This document shows, one piece after another, positions 43,870-54,100 of a stretch of 64,000 bases of DNA. The translations under genes were made by a program, and so were the position numbers. The notes beneath the pieces are model-generated. The model did not search any database, was not told where the DNA came from, and was given only the letters and a program-made list of their open reading frames with translations. The stretch's first letter is position 1, and each line of letters opens with the position of its first letter. This DNA is from Bacteroidota bacterium (lineage in GTDB: Bacteria > Bacteroidota > Bacteroidia > B-17B0 > Aurantibacillaceae). The DNA is taken from the NCBI GenBank assembly GCA_021156365.1, contig JAJNDK010000001.1, positions 682,001-746,000 on the forward strand. The letters run 5' to 3'.

Positions 43870-43919
43870 TGTCCGCTTACGACCGGAAAGTGTTCGCTTT
43901 TGATACACCCCTCCGGACA
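43870..43919. promoter_or_regulatory. tandem operator-like repeats in the divergent promoter region
   Basis: TGTCCGCTTACGA (43870-43882) and TGTTCGCTTTTGA (43891-43903) agree at 10 of 13 positions and are 21 bp apart, two turns of the helix. A CGGACA at 43914-43919 is the reverse of the TGTCCG half-site. They lie about 125-170 bp upstream of the adaptor gene and 80-130 bp upstream of the response regulator gene. This is the placement expected for enhancer sites of an NtrC-type activator, most simply the adjacent regulator. Confidence 0.55.
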
Positions 43920-43998
43920 AGTTTACATAAATTGTTTTCTTTCAGTTATATAGCTTTTAGGTATATTTATTGAATCAAATTGTCGCAGATTTATAGAT

Positions 43999-45351
43999 AT
44001 GGACCTGAAGAAAATTAAAGTACTGGTTGTTGATGATGATAAGGATGTGCTGACGGCAATGAGCCTGCTATTGAAAAAAGAAGTGGCAGAAGTAGTAACC
44101 GAAAAGAATCCGGAAAACCTGTTAACGCTCCTGAAGAAACATGCATTTGACCTCGTGTTGCTGGATATGAATTTTAATGCCTCCATCAATACCGGCAACG
44201 AAGGCATTTTCTGGCTGAAACGGATCAGGGAGCTGAAAACCGATGTAAGCGTGATCATGATCACTGCCTATGCTGATATCGACCTCGCAGTTCGTTCGTT
44301 AAAAGAAGGCGCTGCGGATTTTATTGTAAAGCCCTGGAACAATCAGAGCCTGATCGATTCCATTAAAGAAATACTGAAGAAAAAAGGAACGAATGAAAAA
44401 ACGGTCAGCAGCACCGATTATGAAAGCATTGGTATTATTGGCAAAAGCGAGGCAATGGAAGATATTTTCAACAAGATCGAAAAGATCGCTCCTACCGATG
44501 CCAACATCTTAATACTTGGAGAGAACGGGACCGGGAAAGACCTGATCGCAAAAGCCATTCATCAGAAATCGCTGCGCGGACAAAAACAATTTGTAAAAGT
44601 GGATGTAGGTGCGCTTACCGACAGCCTGTTCGAAAGTGAATTGTTCGGGCATAAAAAAGGGGCTTTCACAGATGCCCGCGAAGACCGGGAAGGAAGATTC
44701 GAAGCAGCCAATAACGGAACACTTTTCCTCGATGAGATCGGGAACATTGCTTTGCAGCAGCAGGCCAAACTCTTAACCGTATTGCAGAACCGGCAGGTGA
44801 CAAGACTTGGAAGCAATGTGCAAACAGCGATAAATATCCGGCTCATCTGTGCAACCAACGTACCGCTGAGCGAGCTTGCCAATGAAAATAAATTCAGGAA
44901 AGATCTGATCTACCGGATCAATACGGTAGAGATCTTTATTCCGCCGCTCCGTGCACGAAGAGAAGACGTACCTGTTCTGTCCACTCATTTTTTGAAATTT
45001 TACGGTGATAAATATTTCAAGACCAACCTCGAGCTGAGCCCAAAGGCTATGGATAAGCTGATCGAATATCATTATCCCGGCAATGTGCGGGAGCTGCAAT
45101 ATATCATTGAACGGGCAGTGATCATGGCCGATGCAGAGCTACTGCAACCCAACGACCTGCTCTTTTCACCTCTGGAAACAGGCAGCAAAGCCATCAGTGA
45201 AGAAGACAGTGAAACGAAATTAAGCGCTATCGAAAAACAAACCATCCTCCGGGTGATCGAAAAGAACAATGGGAATATTACCAAAGCGGCGAAGGAATTA
45301 GGCATTACCCGAACCGCATTATACCGCAGATTGAGCAAATATGAAATTTAA
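43999..45351 (+). CDS. sigma-54-type response regulator with GAFTDA loop
   Basis: A 450-residue NtrC-family regulator. The receiver has D56 as phosphoacceptor (LVLLDMNF), T89 and K111-P. The AAA+ domain has Walker A GENGTGKD (174-181) and Walker B TLFLDEIG. The C-terminal Fis-type helix-turn-helix is TKAAKELGITRTALYRRL. The loop that contacts sigma-54 reads GAFTDA (221-226), whereas the other regulator in this window has the standard GAFTGA. The gene overlaps the start of the kinase gene by 11 bp, so the two are translationally linked. It is divergent from the adaptor and multi-permease run and is its likely controller. Confidence 0.95.
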   Translation: MDLKKIKVLVVDDDKDVLTAMSLLLKKEVAEVVTEKNPENLLTLLKKHAFDLVLLDMNFNASINTGNEGIFWLKRIRELKTDVSVIMITAYADIDLAVRSLKEGAADFIVKPWNNQSLIDSIKEILKKKGTNEKTVSSTDYESIGIIGKSEAMEDIFNKIEKIAPTDANILILGENGTGKDLIAKAIHQKSLRGQKQFVKVDVGALTDSLFESELFGHKKGAFTDAREDREGRFEAANNGTLFLDEIGNIALQQQAKLLTVLQNRQVTRLGSNVQTAINIRLICATNVPLSELANENKFRKDLIYRINTVEIFIPPLRARREDVPVLSTHFLKFYGDKYFKTNLELSPKAMDKLIEYHYPGNVRELQYIIERAVIMADAELLQPNDLLFSPLETGSKAISEEDSETKLSAIEKQTILRVIEKNNGNITKAAKELGITRTALYRRLSKYEI

Positions 45352-46690
45352 ACGCATCGGACTCCAGATCTTTCTGCGGACCTTATTTATGTTCGCGGCG
45401 CTGCTCATTGCTTCCATTGCCTTTATAAAACAATGGTACTGGCTTGATTTCATTATGTTACCCGTTGTTGCCGGTTTATTTTATTCCTATTATGCCTTCT
45501 ATAAAAAAGCAAGCCTCGAAGTACAGCAGTTTGTGGAGTCGGTGCACTACCGCGATTTTACACGCTACTTCGAAGTAAAAAAAGCGCCGACCGAGCTGCA
45601 GCCGTTCCGCAGTGGTTTCAATGAGATCAATACCACTTTTAAAAGCATCAGCAAAGAAAAAGAAACCCAGTTCCTGCATTTGAAGAGTATCCTCGAAATT
45701 GTGGACACCGGGATTTTTTCCTACGAAATGAACACCGGTGAAGTATTGTGGATGAATGAATCCCTGAAAGCCCTGCTTCATATCCCCTACCTGAAAACAG
45801 TGCATTCGCTGGAGAAACGGAACGAACCCCTGTACCAGGAGATCATCCGGCTGTCGGCAGGACAAAAGGCAGTGACTACCATCAGCAAGGACAACAGTTC
45901 CTTTAAGGTTTTACTTTCGGCAACCATGTTCGAGAATGAAGGGCATACCTTTAAGCTGATCGCTTTTCAGAATATCAATGAAGCCCTGGACGAAGGAGAG
46001 TCAAAAGCCTGGCAGAAATTACTAAGTGTGATGACGCATGAGATCATGAACTCCGTGGCCCCAATTTCTTCGCTGGCAGAAACACTAAAAGGCAGGATCG
46101 CGGACACATCCCTGCATCCCGAAAATTACAAAGAAGCGCTGACGGATATTGAAACAGGTATTTCCACGATCAAAAAAAGAAGCGAGGGCCTGTTGAAGTT
46201 TACGGAAACCTACCGGAACCTGAGCAAGATCAACAAGATCAATCCATCAAAAGTACTGGTAATGGAATTGTTCGGGCATGTTCAGCAATTGATGCAGCCC
46301 AATATCGATAAACGCAATATTGACTTTGAGATCATCCTGAAAGACCCGATGCTAAGTGTGAATGTGGATTCCGGATTGATTGAACAGGTATTGATCAACC
46401 TCCTGCTGAATGCCATGGATGCAGTGAAAGAAAGTATTACTCCGAAGATCACAATGAACGCCGAAACCATAAACAACCGGGTGATCGTAAAAGTAAGTGA
46501 TAACGGTACGGGCATCGAAGCCGAGATCCTCGATAAAATATTCATTCCTTTTTTCAGCACTAAAAAAACCGGGAACGGAATTGGCCTGAGCCTTTGCAAA
46601 CAGGTAATGATGCTGCACAGAGGATATATCAGTGTGAAGTCAGTGCAGAACCAGGGTACTGTTTTTATACTGAGCTTCGAGCAGGAGTAA
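45341..46690 (+). CDS. sensor histidine kinase, partner of the adjacent regulator
   Basis: A 449-residue inner-membrane kinase. Two helices at about 10-30 and 34-54 enclose almost no periplasmic loop, so the sensed signal is probably within the membrane or cytoplasm. A HAMP-like linker and a PAS-like region (about 112-215, ILEIVDTGIFSYEMNTGEVL) follow. The phosphorylated histidine is H233 in MTHEIMNSVAPI. The ATPase domain has the N-box NLLLNAMDA, G1 DNGTGI, and G2 GNGIGLSL. A short-loop kinase beside an ABC exporter fits intramembrane sensing of envelope-active compounds, which is inference. It converges with the FG-GAP gene, 15 bp away. Confidence 0.95.
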   Translation: MKFKRIGLQIFLRTLFMFAALLIASIAFIKQWYWLDFIMLPVVAGLFYSYYAFYKKASLEVQQFVESVHYRDFTRYFEVKKAPTELQPFRSGFNEINTTFKSISKEKETQFLHLKSILEIVDTGIFSYEMNTGEVLWMNESLKALLHIPYLKTVHSLEKRNEPLYQEIIRLSAGQKAVTTISKDNSSFKVLLSATMFENEGHTFKLIAFQNINEALDEGESKAWQKLLSVMTHEIMNSVAPISSLAETLKGRIADTSLHPENYKEALTDIETGISTIKKRSEGLLKFTETYRNLSKINKINPSKVLVMELFGHVQQLMQPNIDKRNIDFEIILKDPMLSVNVDSGLIEQVLINLLLNAMDAVKESITPKITMNAETINNRVIVKVSDNGTGIEAEILDKIFIPFFSTKKTGNGIGLSLCKQVMMLHRGYISVKSVQNQGTVFILSFEQE

Positions 46691-46705
46691 TTCCGGAAAA
46701 CATAT

Positions 46706-48091
46706 CTACTCTTTCACTATTTTCTTCGAAAAAGAACCGTCTGTTGTTCTGATCAAATAAATACCAGAGTTTTCTGTACTCAGGTCTACCTCCGTATTTG
46801 TCTGCAGTACGGAAAAGGAACGTATCTTTTTCCCTTCCATGTTATATATTTCCACTTCACTTTTCTTTCCATCCGTATGGAGAGAAAAATGATCGCTGAA
46901 TGGGTTTGGTGAAACAGATGCTGATTGATCAGCAGATGCTCCCTGAAAGCCTGTGGCACAATTTGTATTATTCAATAGGACAGATATACTTCCACCAGAA
47001 CCTAAATTGACTATAGCTAAATCGGGTTGTAAATCGTTATTAAAATCTCCCTGCGTGATCCCGAGAGGAACCGTCTGAACCAGGAAAGCCACGCCGGTTG
47101 CAAAAGTGCCTGTGCCGCTTCCTATTAGTACACTCGCTGTGTTCTGCGCATTGTTTGGTACAGCAAGGTCAATGATCCCATCCGTATCAAAATCCGCTGA
47201 AGTGATCCCCATACAAACAGCGCCAACAGAACTTATATAATTTACAAACGGGTTGAAACTTCCGGTTCCCGTGCCCAATAAAACAGATACCTGCGGGAAA
47301 GCGAAATGAGCAGTTGCCACATCCATGTTCCCGTCTGCATTAAAATCGCCGCAGGTTATTTTCCGCACACTACCCGAAACATTGAAAGGCTGGGGAGCAG
47401 TAAAATTACCTGTTCCATCACCCAATAACAAGGAGATCGTATTGTTCCCTTCGTTCGTAGTAACAAGGTCCGAATCACCATCATTGTTGAAATCAGCAAC
47501 AACCACTCCAAACGGATTGCTTCCCGTTAGGAAACTTACCGTACCTGAAAAACCTCCGGTTCCATCGCCCAGCAACACGGTCACACTATCTGTATTGGAA
47601 TTTCCGGTGACGAGATCCATATTCGTGTCACCGTTGAAGTCACCGATAGCCAGCGCCCGGGGTCCTGAACCACAGGGAAAATCCACAGGGGGAGCAAAAC
47701 TCCCGGAACCTGCATTGAGCAAAACCGATAAGGAATTGCCCACGAAATTGGAAGTAATAATATCCTGCCTGGTATCTCCGTTCAGATCGGTTGCTACGAG
47801 GTCGATAGATCCATTGCCAGAAGCAAAACCTGTCGATACGGAAAAAACACCGGAAGCGGAACCGAAGAAAATTTCTACGATGCTTACTGTATCTGAACGG
47901 GTGAATGCAAGATCGGTGTTTCCATCTTCGTCAAGGTCGGCAGCTACCATCCCTCCGGGAGAAGAAGCAACCGTGTAATTTACTGCCGGGAGGAAGGAGA
48001 TAGTGCAGGTTTGGGAATAGATGACTCCACACACAAATATTAACGATAGTATCATTAATACTCTTTGAAAGAAATTATTTTTAATTTTCAT
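46706..48091 (-). CDS. FG-GAP/VCBS beta-propeller protein with type IX sorting domain
   Basis: A 461-residue secreted protein. A signal sequence (about 1-26, VLMILSLIFVCGVIYSQ) is followed by seven repeats with calcium-loop motifs: ADLDEDGNTDLA, TDLNGDTRQDII, GDFNGDTNMDLV, ADFNNDGDSDLV, GDFNADGNMDVA, ADFDTDGIIDLA and GDFNNDLQPDLA. Seven repeats suit a seven-bladed propeller. The C-terminal about 75 residues form a type A T9SS sorting domain (SVSPNPFSDHFSLHTDGKK to SFSKKIVKE). It starts 46 bp after the RHS gene on the same strand, so it is probably the last gene of that operon. Likely surface-exposed or secreted; the ligand is unknown. Confidence 0.92.
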   Translation of the reverse strand: MKIKNNFFQRVLMILSLIFVCGVIYSQTCTISFLPAVNYTVASSPGGMVAADLDEDGNTDLAFTRSDTVSIVEIFFGSASGVFSVSTGFASGNGSIDLVATDLNGDTRQDIITSNFVGNSLSVLLNAGSGSFAPPVDFPCGSGPRALAIGDFNGDTNMDLVTGNSNTDSVTVLLGDGTGGFSGTVSFLTGSNPFGVVVADFNNDGDSDLVTTNEGNNTISLLLGDGTGNFTAPQPFNVSGSVRKITCGDFNADGNMDVATAHFAFPQVSVLLGTGTGSFNPFVNYISSVGAVCMGITSADFDTDGIIDLAVPNNAQNTASVLIGSGTGTFATGVAFLVQTVPLGITQGDFNNDLQPDLAIVNLGSGGSISVLLNNTNCATGFQGASADQSASVSPNPFSDHFSLHTDGKKSEVEIYNMEGKKIRSFSVLQTNTEVDLSTENSGIYLIRTTDGSFSKKIVKE

Positions 48092-48137
48092 AGTTCAGAT
48101 CTTAAATATTTTTGCCATGCTCTTTTAACAATTATCA

Positions 48138-51100
48138 TTACGGTACAGGGATTGGTATTCGGATTGGTACCCGGATCGGCATTCGGAGACTTGGTGAATA
48201 AGCAGGCTGTGGACTTGTTGCAGGAATTGGGTAAGGCTCTGCTACAGGAATGCCTGTTGGTCCGGGCATCATAAAAGGATCCGGGTCGGGACACCCCTCA
48301 CCTCCGAACCTGCAATAGGGATCTGGTGGTATAGGCAGAGGAATCTCATTTTGTGGTCTTGGGTTGAATGAAAAGAAAGCCTCCCATATCGCAGTCGCTA
48401 ATGATACTTCGTCCGGTTCCTGAAGTACAGGTAGCGGTGAAGTGATATACGAAAGATTGCTGCCTGGAAGCGGGAGTGCTAAATCTATATCGAAGAGAGT
48501 TGGGTCAAGGCGTACTGATGGTAGCTGAAGCGGATCCACCTGATCGAGATACTCATTCGCTTCAGTTATATGATCCTTCTTAATTAATTCACAAAAAATT
48601 ACTTTCCTGATCACAAGTTTCTCCGGGTGAACACTAAAATACATTGCCTGAGCATACATATCAACCGGAGTGATTCCGAGTACAATTGCTTTAATAGGAG
48701 CTTCCAAATGAGTAAGACATGCCCTTTGAACTGCGATCCCTCTTCCATAGGCATCATTCCTAAACCACACCATGGATTGTCCCGCAGTTGCGGCTCCAAG
48801 TTCCCCCGATGCAATCATGGCTGCCTCCTGTGGATTATCCACACTATTTATTCCTGTAATACCTATACTTGCAGATGTGTTTGGTATCTCTTCTTCATCA
48901 CTGGTTAAATCCTTTGCGTCGATTATTTTTTTCGGATCCAATGGCGGCGGCTTTTTAAACCATCCTCTAATACCCTCCCACGCATCTCTAAGCTTCTCCC
49001 TTACCTTACCGCCAGATAATTCATCAACAGGTCCCTTTGGCCATCTGCCATCAGGATCAATATAACTGATCGGATTATTAAAAGCAAAATCATACGGGCT
49101 CTGCTCCGGAGACTTTTCTGCCAAAGGATCTACACTCAGCCACCTGCCCAAACGCGGATCATACATTCGTGCATCAAAGTTGTACGCATTTCCTTCGCCT
49201 AATAATTCATTGTCTTTTTCCTTACCATTAAATCCGAAACGATAGTCCTGGCTATTGTAATTCCTGCCCGGCTGTTGCATCCCAAAGGGATCGTAGTTGG
49301 AATAAGACTGGATCTGCGCTTTGAATCCAAGACTCAGGTTGTTCACATTCTCGGGCTGTTTCACATCATTGATCACCACCCGCACATTGTCGAGATGGTC
49401 TTTGAGCTCATACAGCTTTAATCCCATAGTCCGGGTAAATAAAACAGTATCCGGATTATAGGTGATAGTTACCGGGTTACCGGACACCAGTTTCTTCACC
49501 AGGATACTTTCCGTGCGCATGCCAATACGGGAACTGCCATACAGTGGAATTTCATCCAGTTTATAGAGAGTGCTGTCTGCCGAAATGGTTTTCTTGTAGG
49601 TAGCCATTAGTATACCGGAAGCATCGTACACATAAAAGGTTTGGCTGATTAGTGTTCCTCCGCCTGATGCACCCGTTACATCCCTTTTTATCACCCGGCG
49701 TCCCAATCCGTCGTAAATAAAATAAAGCCGATGATCGTTAACGGAGCCGGAAGGATTAAAAACAACCGAATCAATTTTATCATCTATATTCCAGTAAGTA
49801 GCACTGCTGTTCTGAAAATCATTGGTCAGGTTACCGGAAGCATCATACGAATAATTGGAAGTGGCTGTCTGGTTCTCCATATCATTGGTATAGACGCTTG
49901 TAGTACCGACTGCATCAGCCACCTTTTTCAGGCGATTGGTTCCCGTGTAGTAGGTGTAAGTAAGCTGATCCATGGACAAGGCTGCCAAAGCATAACCATT
50001 CCGTTTTTGCGTGAGGATATTTCCATTCGCATCATACGTATACTCGGTCAGGTAATCATTGCTGGTTGTATATTGGCCCGTAGCATAGGAATTGAAATTC
50101 GATTTTTTCAGTCGGCCAAGCAGATCATATTTATACGTGTATCCTGTCATTTGTTCGTATTGCAATCCGCCTTTCGGTGCAATATGGCTTACCTGTGTAG
50201 TTATATGACCGTTGAACAGATCCGTTCCGGCTAGGTAATACACATTTGTGGCATTGGCATTAAAAGGTGAATTGGTGCGCTTGAAATCATCGGTATAATA
50301 GGACAGCATCATACCAAACACATCAAGTGCAACTGTGGAGTTTGTCCCCGTATTTCCATCTCCGCCCGGATCGATCGTTTTATCCAATGCAGGATGATTA
50401 ACACCTTTTAAGCTTCCCCTGATCGTATGAATATAATCCAGTCCCTGTACTTTATCTTCACCTATCACCATCCGTTTCAGCGGTCCATGTTTATAATAAG
50501 AATAGCCCGCATCTTTTTCCCATAAAACACCATTTTTAGAAGTCTCCAGGCCAATCAGGCGGTTATCAGCGTCATATCCATACCGGTACATGAACTGGTC
50601 CGCTTTTTTCTCATTGTAGATCATTTTCAAAGGTTTTCTGCTCACAAGATCATATTCGTAAGCCATCGTGTTTTTTCCAAGCTCCGGCAGATCCTGCACC
50701 AACCATTCCACATTACCATGCAGGTCGTAACTGTAGTAGGTATAGGTCCGGTCTGTTGTTGTAGCAGCCGAACCGTCTTTATCCGTATACACATACGAGA
50801 CATTATTCAGCAGGTTGCGTTGTGGTTTGGAAGCCGAATAATTACCCGAAGCAGACGCCGCGTTGTATACAGTAAATGTTTTCTCTGTTCCAACAGATGG
50901 GAAGGACATGTTCTCTACATTCTGAGAGAAGGTGGAGGGGCTTAAGGTGCTTTTTCCCTTTTCAGTCGGGCGGGCCAGCTCGTCATACTTTATATAACTA
51001 TAAGAACTGGCTGCCAATTGACGCGCACTCTGGCTGAAACGGAGCTGTCCTGTTTTATTGTAATAAAAGCTAACTGTTCCCGCATCGGGTGTGGTTTTGC

Positions 51101-54100
51101 TGATACACTGTCCCAACGAATTATAAGTAAAATAAGTAGCCAATGTATGATTCGGATGTACCTGCCGTTGCTTCACACTCAGCAGCGAAGGATCAAGGAA
51201 AGCAACACCTGCAGGAGGAACAGTCCGTAACTGGTTACCGACGCGATCATAATAAGAAAGGACATAGTGATAATAATCCAGCTTGTAATTCAGTTTCAAT
51301 GAATCCAGACTGTTCATGTCGAGACAGACGTTCAGGTATTTCTGCCTGTATTGCTGAGCTGCTGCATCAATACAACTTTGCCGTTGCTGGTTAATGCTCT
51401 CAACAATGTATCCAAGAACTTCTTCTTCACAGGAAACAAATCGCACGGTATCCGAATTCTCATGGCCCATGTCAGGTTCCACCCATTTGAAGCAGACATC
51501 CAGGCATCCGTGTGCCTTGCAGATACTGTTGCAGATAAAAGGAGCCTCCCAGGCCGGCGTTACATAACGTAGTGTGCAGGTATTTTGCAGATAAAAATAA
51601 CAAGGGATGGTATTGCTTACGGAGACAGTTGTGGAAGGTGTGATACAACTGTGGGTGAAATCAGGATCGAACTCCATAATGGCATCGTACACATTGAAGC
51701 TGCTGATGCCAGGCCCGATCTGTAGTTTCATCTCATCCAGCTTTGCATTCAGGTAATCCACCAGCAGGATAGATTCATCCGTGTCGCCACTGACGCGATC
51801 GAAACCTGAAGCACAATCTCCATGTTCATCCCGCAGGCTCACTTCATACGGCCAGGTCATAGATTTTGTAAGTGCCAGGATCTCCGAAGGTGTGCCTGCC
51901 TGGTTGCCCTGAACAGTAAGATTGCATCCTTGTTTGCAGTTCTCCACCATTTGTTTTGCACTGCAGAAGATCTCCTCCATAGTAATGAGGGTTTGCTCCT
52001 GGTTGGGAGTACCTTCTCCGACAATCACATAGCGGTTGTCATTTCTATAGGCTGTTAAGAGCGATTGTACAAAGCCGTCATAATGTGCCTCGCAGACCGA
52101 ATTGCAATGGGTTTCCACTGTATCGACGTAGGATTGAACGTTTGTACTGCCGCCTGCATTCGTATTGAACGAACAATCATAGAGCTGTGTCCAGTGCCAG
52201 GTAGCTGTATCGGGATAAGGATAAGAAAGCGGCGCCACGCTGTTAATCGCATTTTTACAGGGAGTACTTACAATAGTGGATTTAAAATACGCATACGCAT
52301 GCGACAGATAGCCCGGGCTTGAATAGGATGTGGTGTTTTTGGTATTGCTTACCCCTCTGAGCTTCTTCCCGGCACAGGCCAGGAATTGTTCGAGGAGATC
52401 ATACGGTTTTCCTAACTGATCGTATTGCTGCCTCATCACTTTGAAGCCCTGCACAATACCGTTCCAGCAATTCCAAAGCTCCTGGCAATCATAGGGCGAA
52501 ACAGGATCGTCGATCATATTTGCTACCAGCGCATTGAATTTTCCTGTCGTGACAGAATCACCACTGGTCCACGGCGCCTGGAAATAATTTTTGATATTCG
52601 TGCCTAAAGCCAGATCAGGGTCGCTGCCCCAGCGGTCGATCAGCGCCTGTTCGAAATTGGAAGCGGAACAGGCAGGTGTATTGCAATTCAGGTGAGGAAT
52701 CAGGATAGTGCAGCAGGAAGTATTCAACACAAAATTGGTCTCTGTAGAATCCAGCGGGAGTTCCACATCCTGTTGCAAAAATGTATTCAGTCCGTTCAGA
52801 TCCTTTACATTCACATACTCCATGATCCGGTCGAAGTATACTCCAACGTCTCCATCTATCTGTGCAGTATATGCATTCACAGCTTCATCGAGATAACTGA
52901 TGCCGGTAGCAGGATTGGTATTGGCAGTGAAGATCCGCTTCTCTACCATATACGATCCCGGCGCAAGATTGGCATACTGGATATACGGATTAATCGAGCT
53001 GGCGGAAGCCGGACAGGTTCCGCGCGGAATGATCAACGAATCCTTTTTCGGGAATCCGGCCGCATCGGGCTCCAGGATATTCCTCAATATAAAATATACC
53101 TTGTAATCGCAGGTGGAACAATAGGTGCCGCAATCGGCTGTTATGCTCTTCGGTGTGATCTTATAATATACTTTAAGCGTAGTAGGGGTGGTAAAAGCCA
53201 CGGGTTTCGTAGTGATCATGCCGTTCGGAGCCAGGGGTATTGCATCCGTCAACAGGTCGTTGATCTCATACACTGCTCCGTGCGACTCGGTGAGTGTATC
53301 CAGCACAGCAGTGTTGGTGCCGGCGGAAAGACAGGTGGCAATGCTCTGCCCTTCCTTGTTTACATACCGAATGGCGGCTGTATTGTTCTCATCGATATCG
53401 ATCACTTTGTGGACCGTGTTTGCCTTAGGCGCTTCATCGCCGAATACACGCAGCAACTCTTCTTCCGAAACACCCGAATAGAATTGTTTCTTTGTATGGG
53501 ATGTTTCATTCGGGTTGGAAAGTATGCGATGCACATAGCCCTGCGATCCAAACTCTGCATTTCTGTTAGTTCCGTCCTTGCTGTAAAGAGTGCGGGAATA
53601 CGGATAGCCTTCTGCATTCGGGATCGTGAGATCACCTCCGGGTGTATTGTCCGAATAATAATTCGCAAGCAAGCCGGCCGCCATCGGATTTGGCTTTTTA
53701 TAATTCGTATCCTGGTCGAAGTGAGTGGCCCCATACAACACACCACCTGAACGCTGTGCGAATTGCTCTACATAATCAAAATAGCTCTGCTGAACCGGAG
53801 CGGCCATTGTCGTCATCGCAGGTCGTCCCGAAAAATCATAGATCGTCTGGCCGGTCAGTATGGTTTTGTCGGTCGATAAAAGTGATTGCGTTTGTTTGCT
53901 TTGCAGTAAGCCATTGGCATAGGTCATCGTCTCTTTGATCTTCACACCGGTTTTTCCTTCATCGCCTTCCGCAAAAAAACGCGAATAGATCCAGTTCAGG
54001 TCTTTATCAAACTGATTGTAAAAGAAACAATACGGAGAGATCCCTGCACTTACATTTACGACCGCATTCTGCACGAAAGCTCCTGTAGAAGTAAAAGCGC

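Noticed and set aside
43960-43975. Possible sigma-54 promoter for the response regulator gene (AGG...TTGA)
   Set aside because: Spacing is right but both ends deviate from consensus, and the implied leader is very short.
52692-53750. 352-codon plus-strand open frame opposite the RHS gene
   Set aside because: It lies wholly antisense to a coherent 2620-residue protein and its translation is rich in Ile, Arg and Ser with no domain, as expected for a shadow frame.
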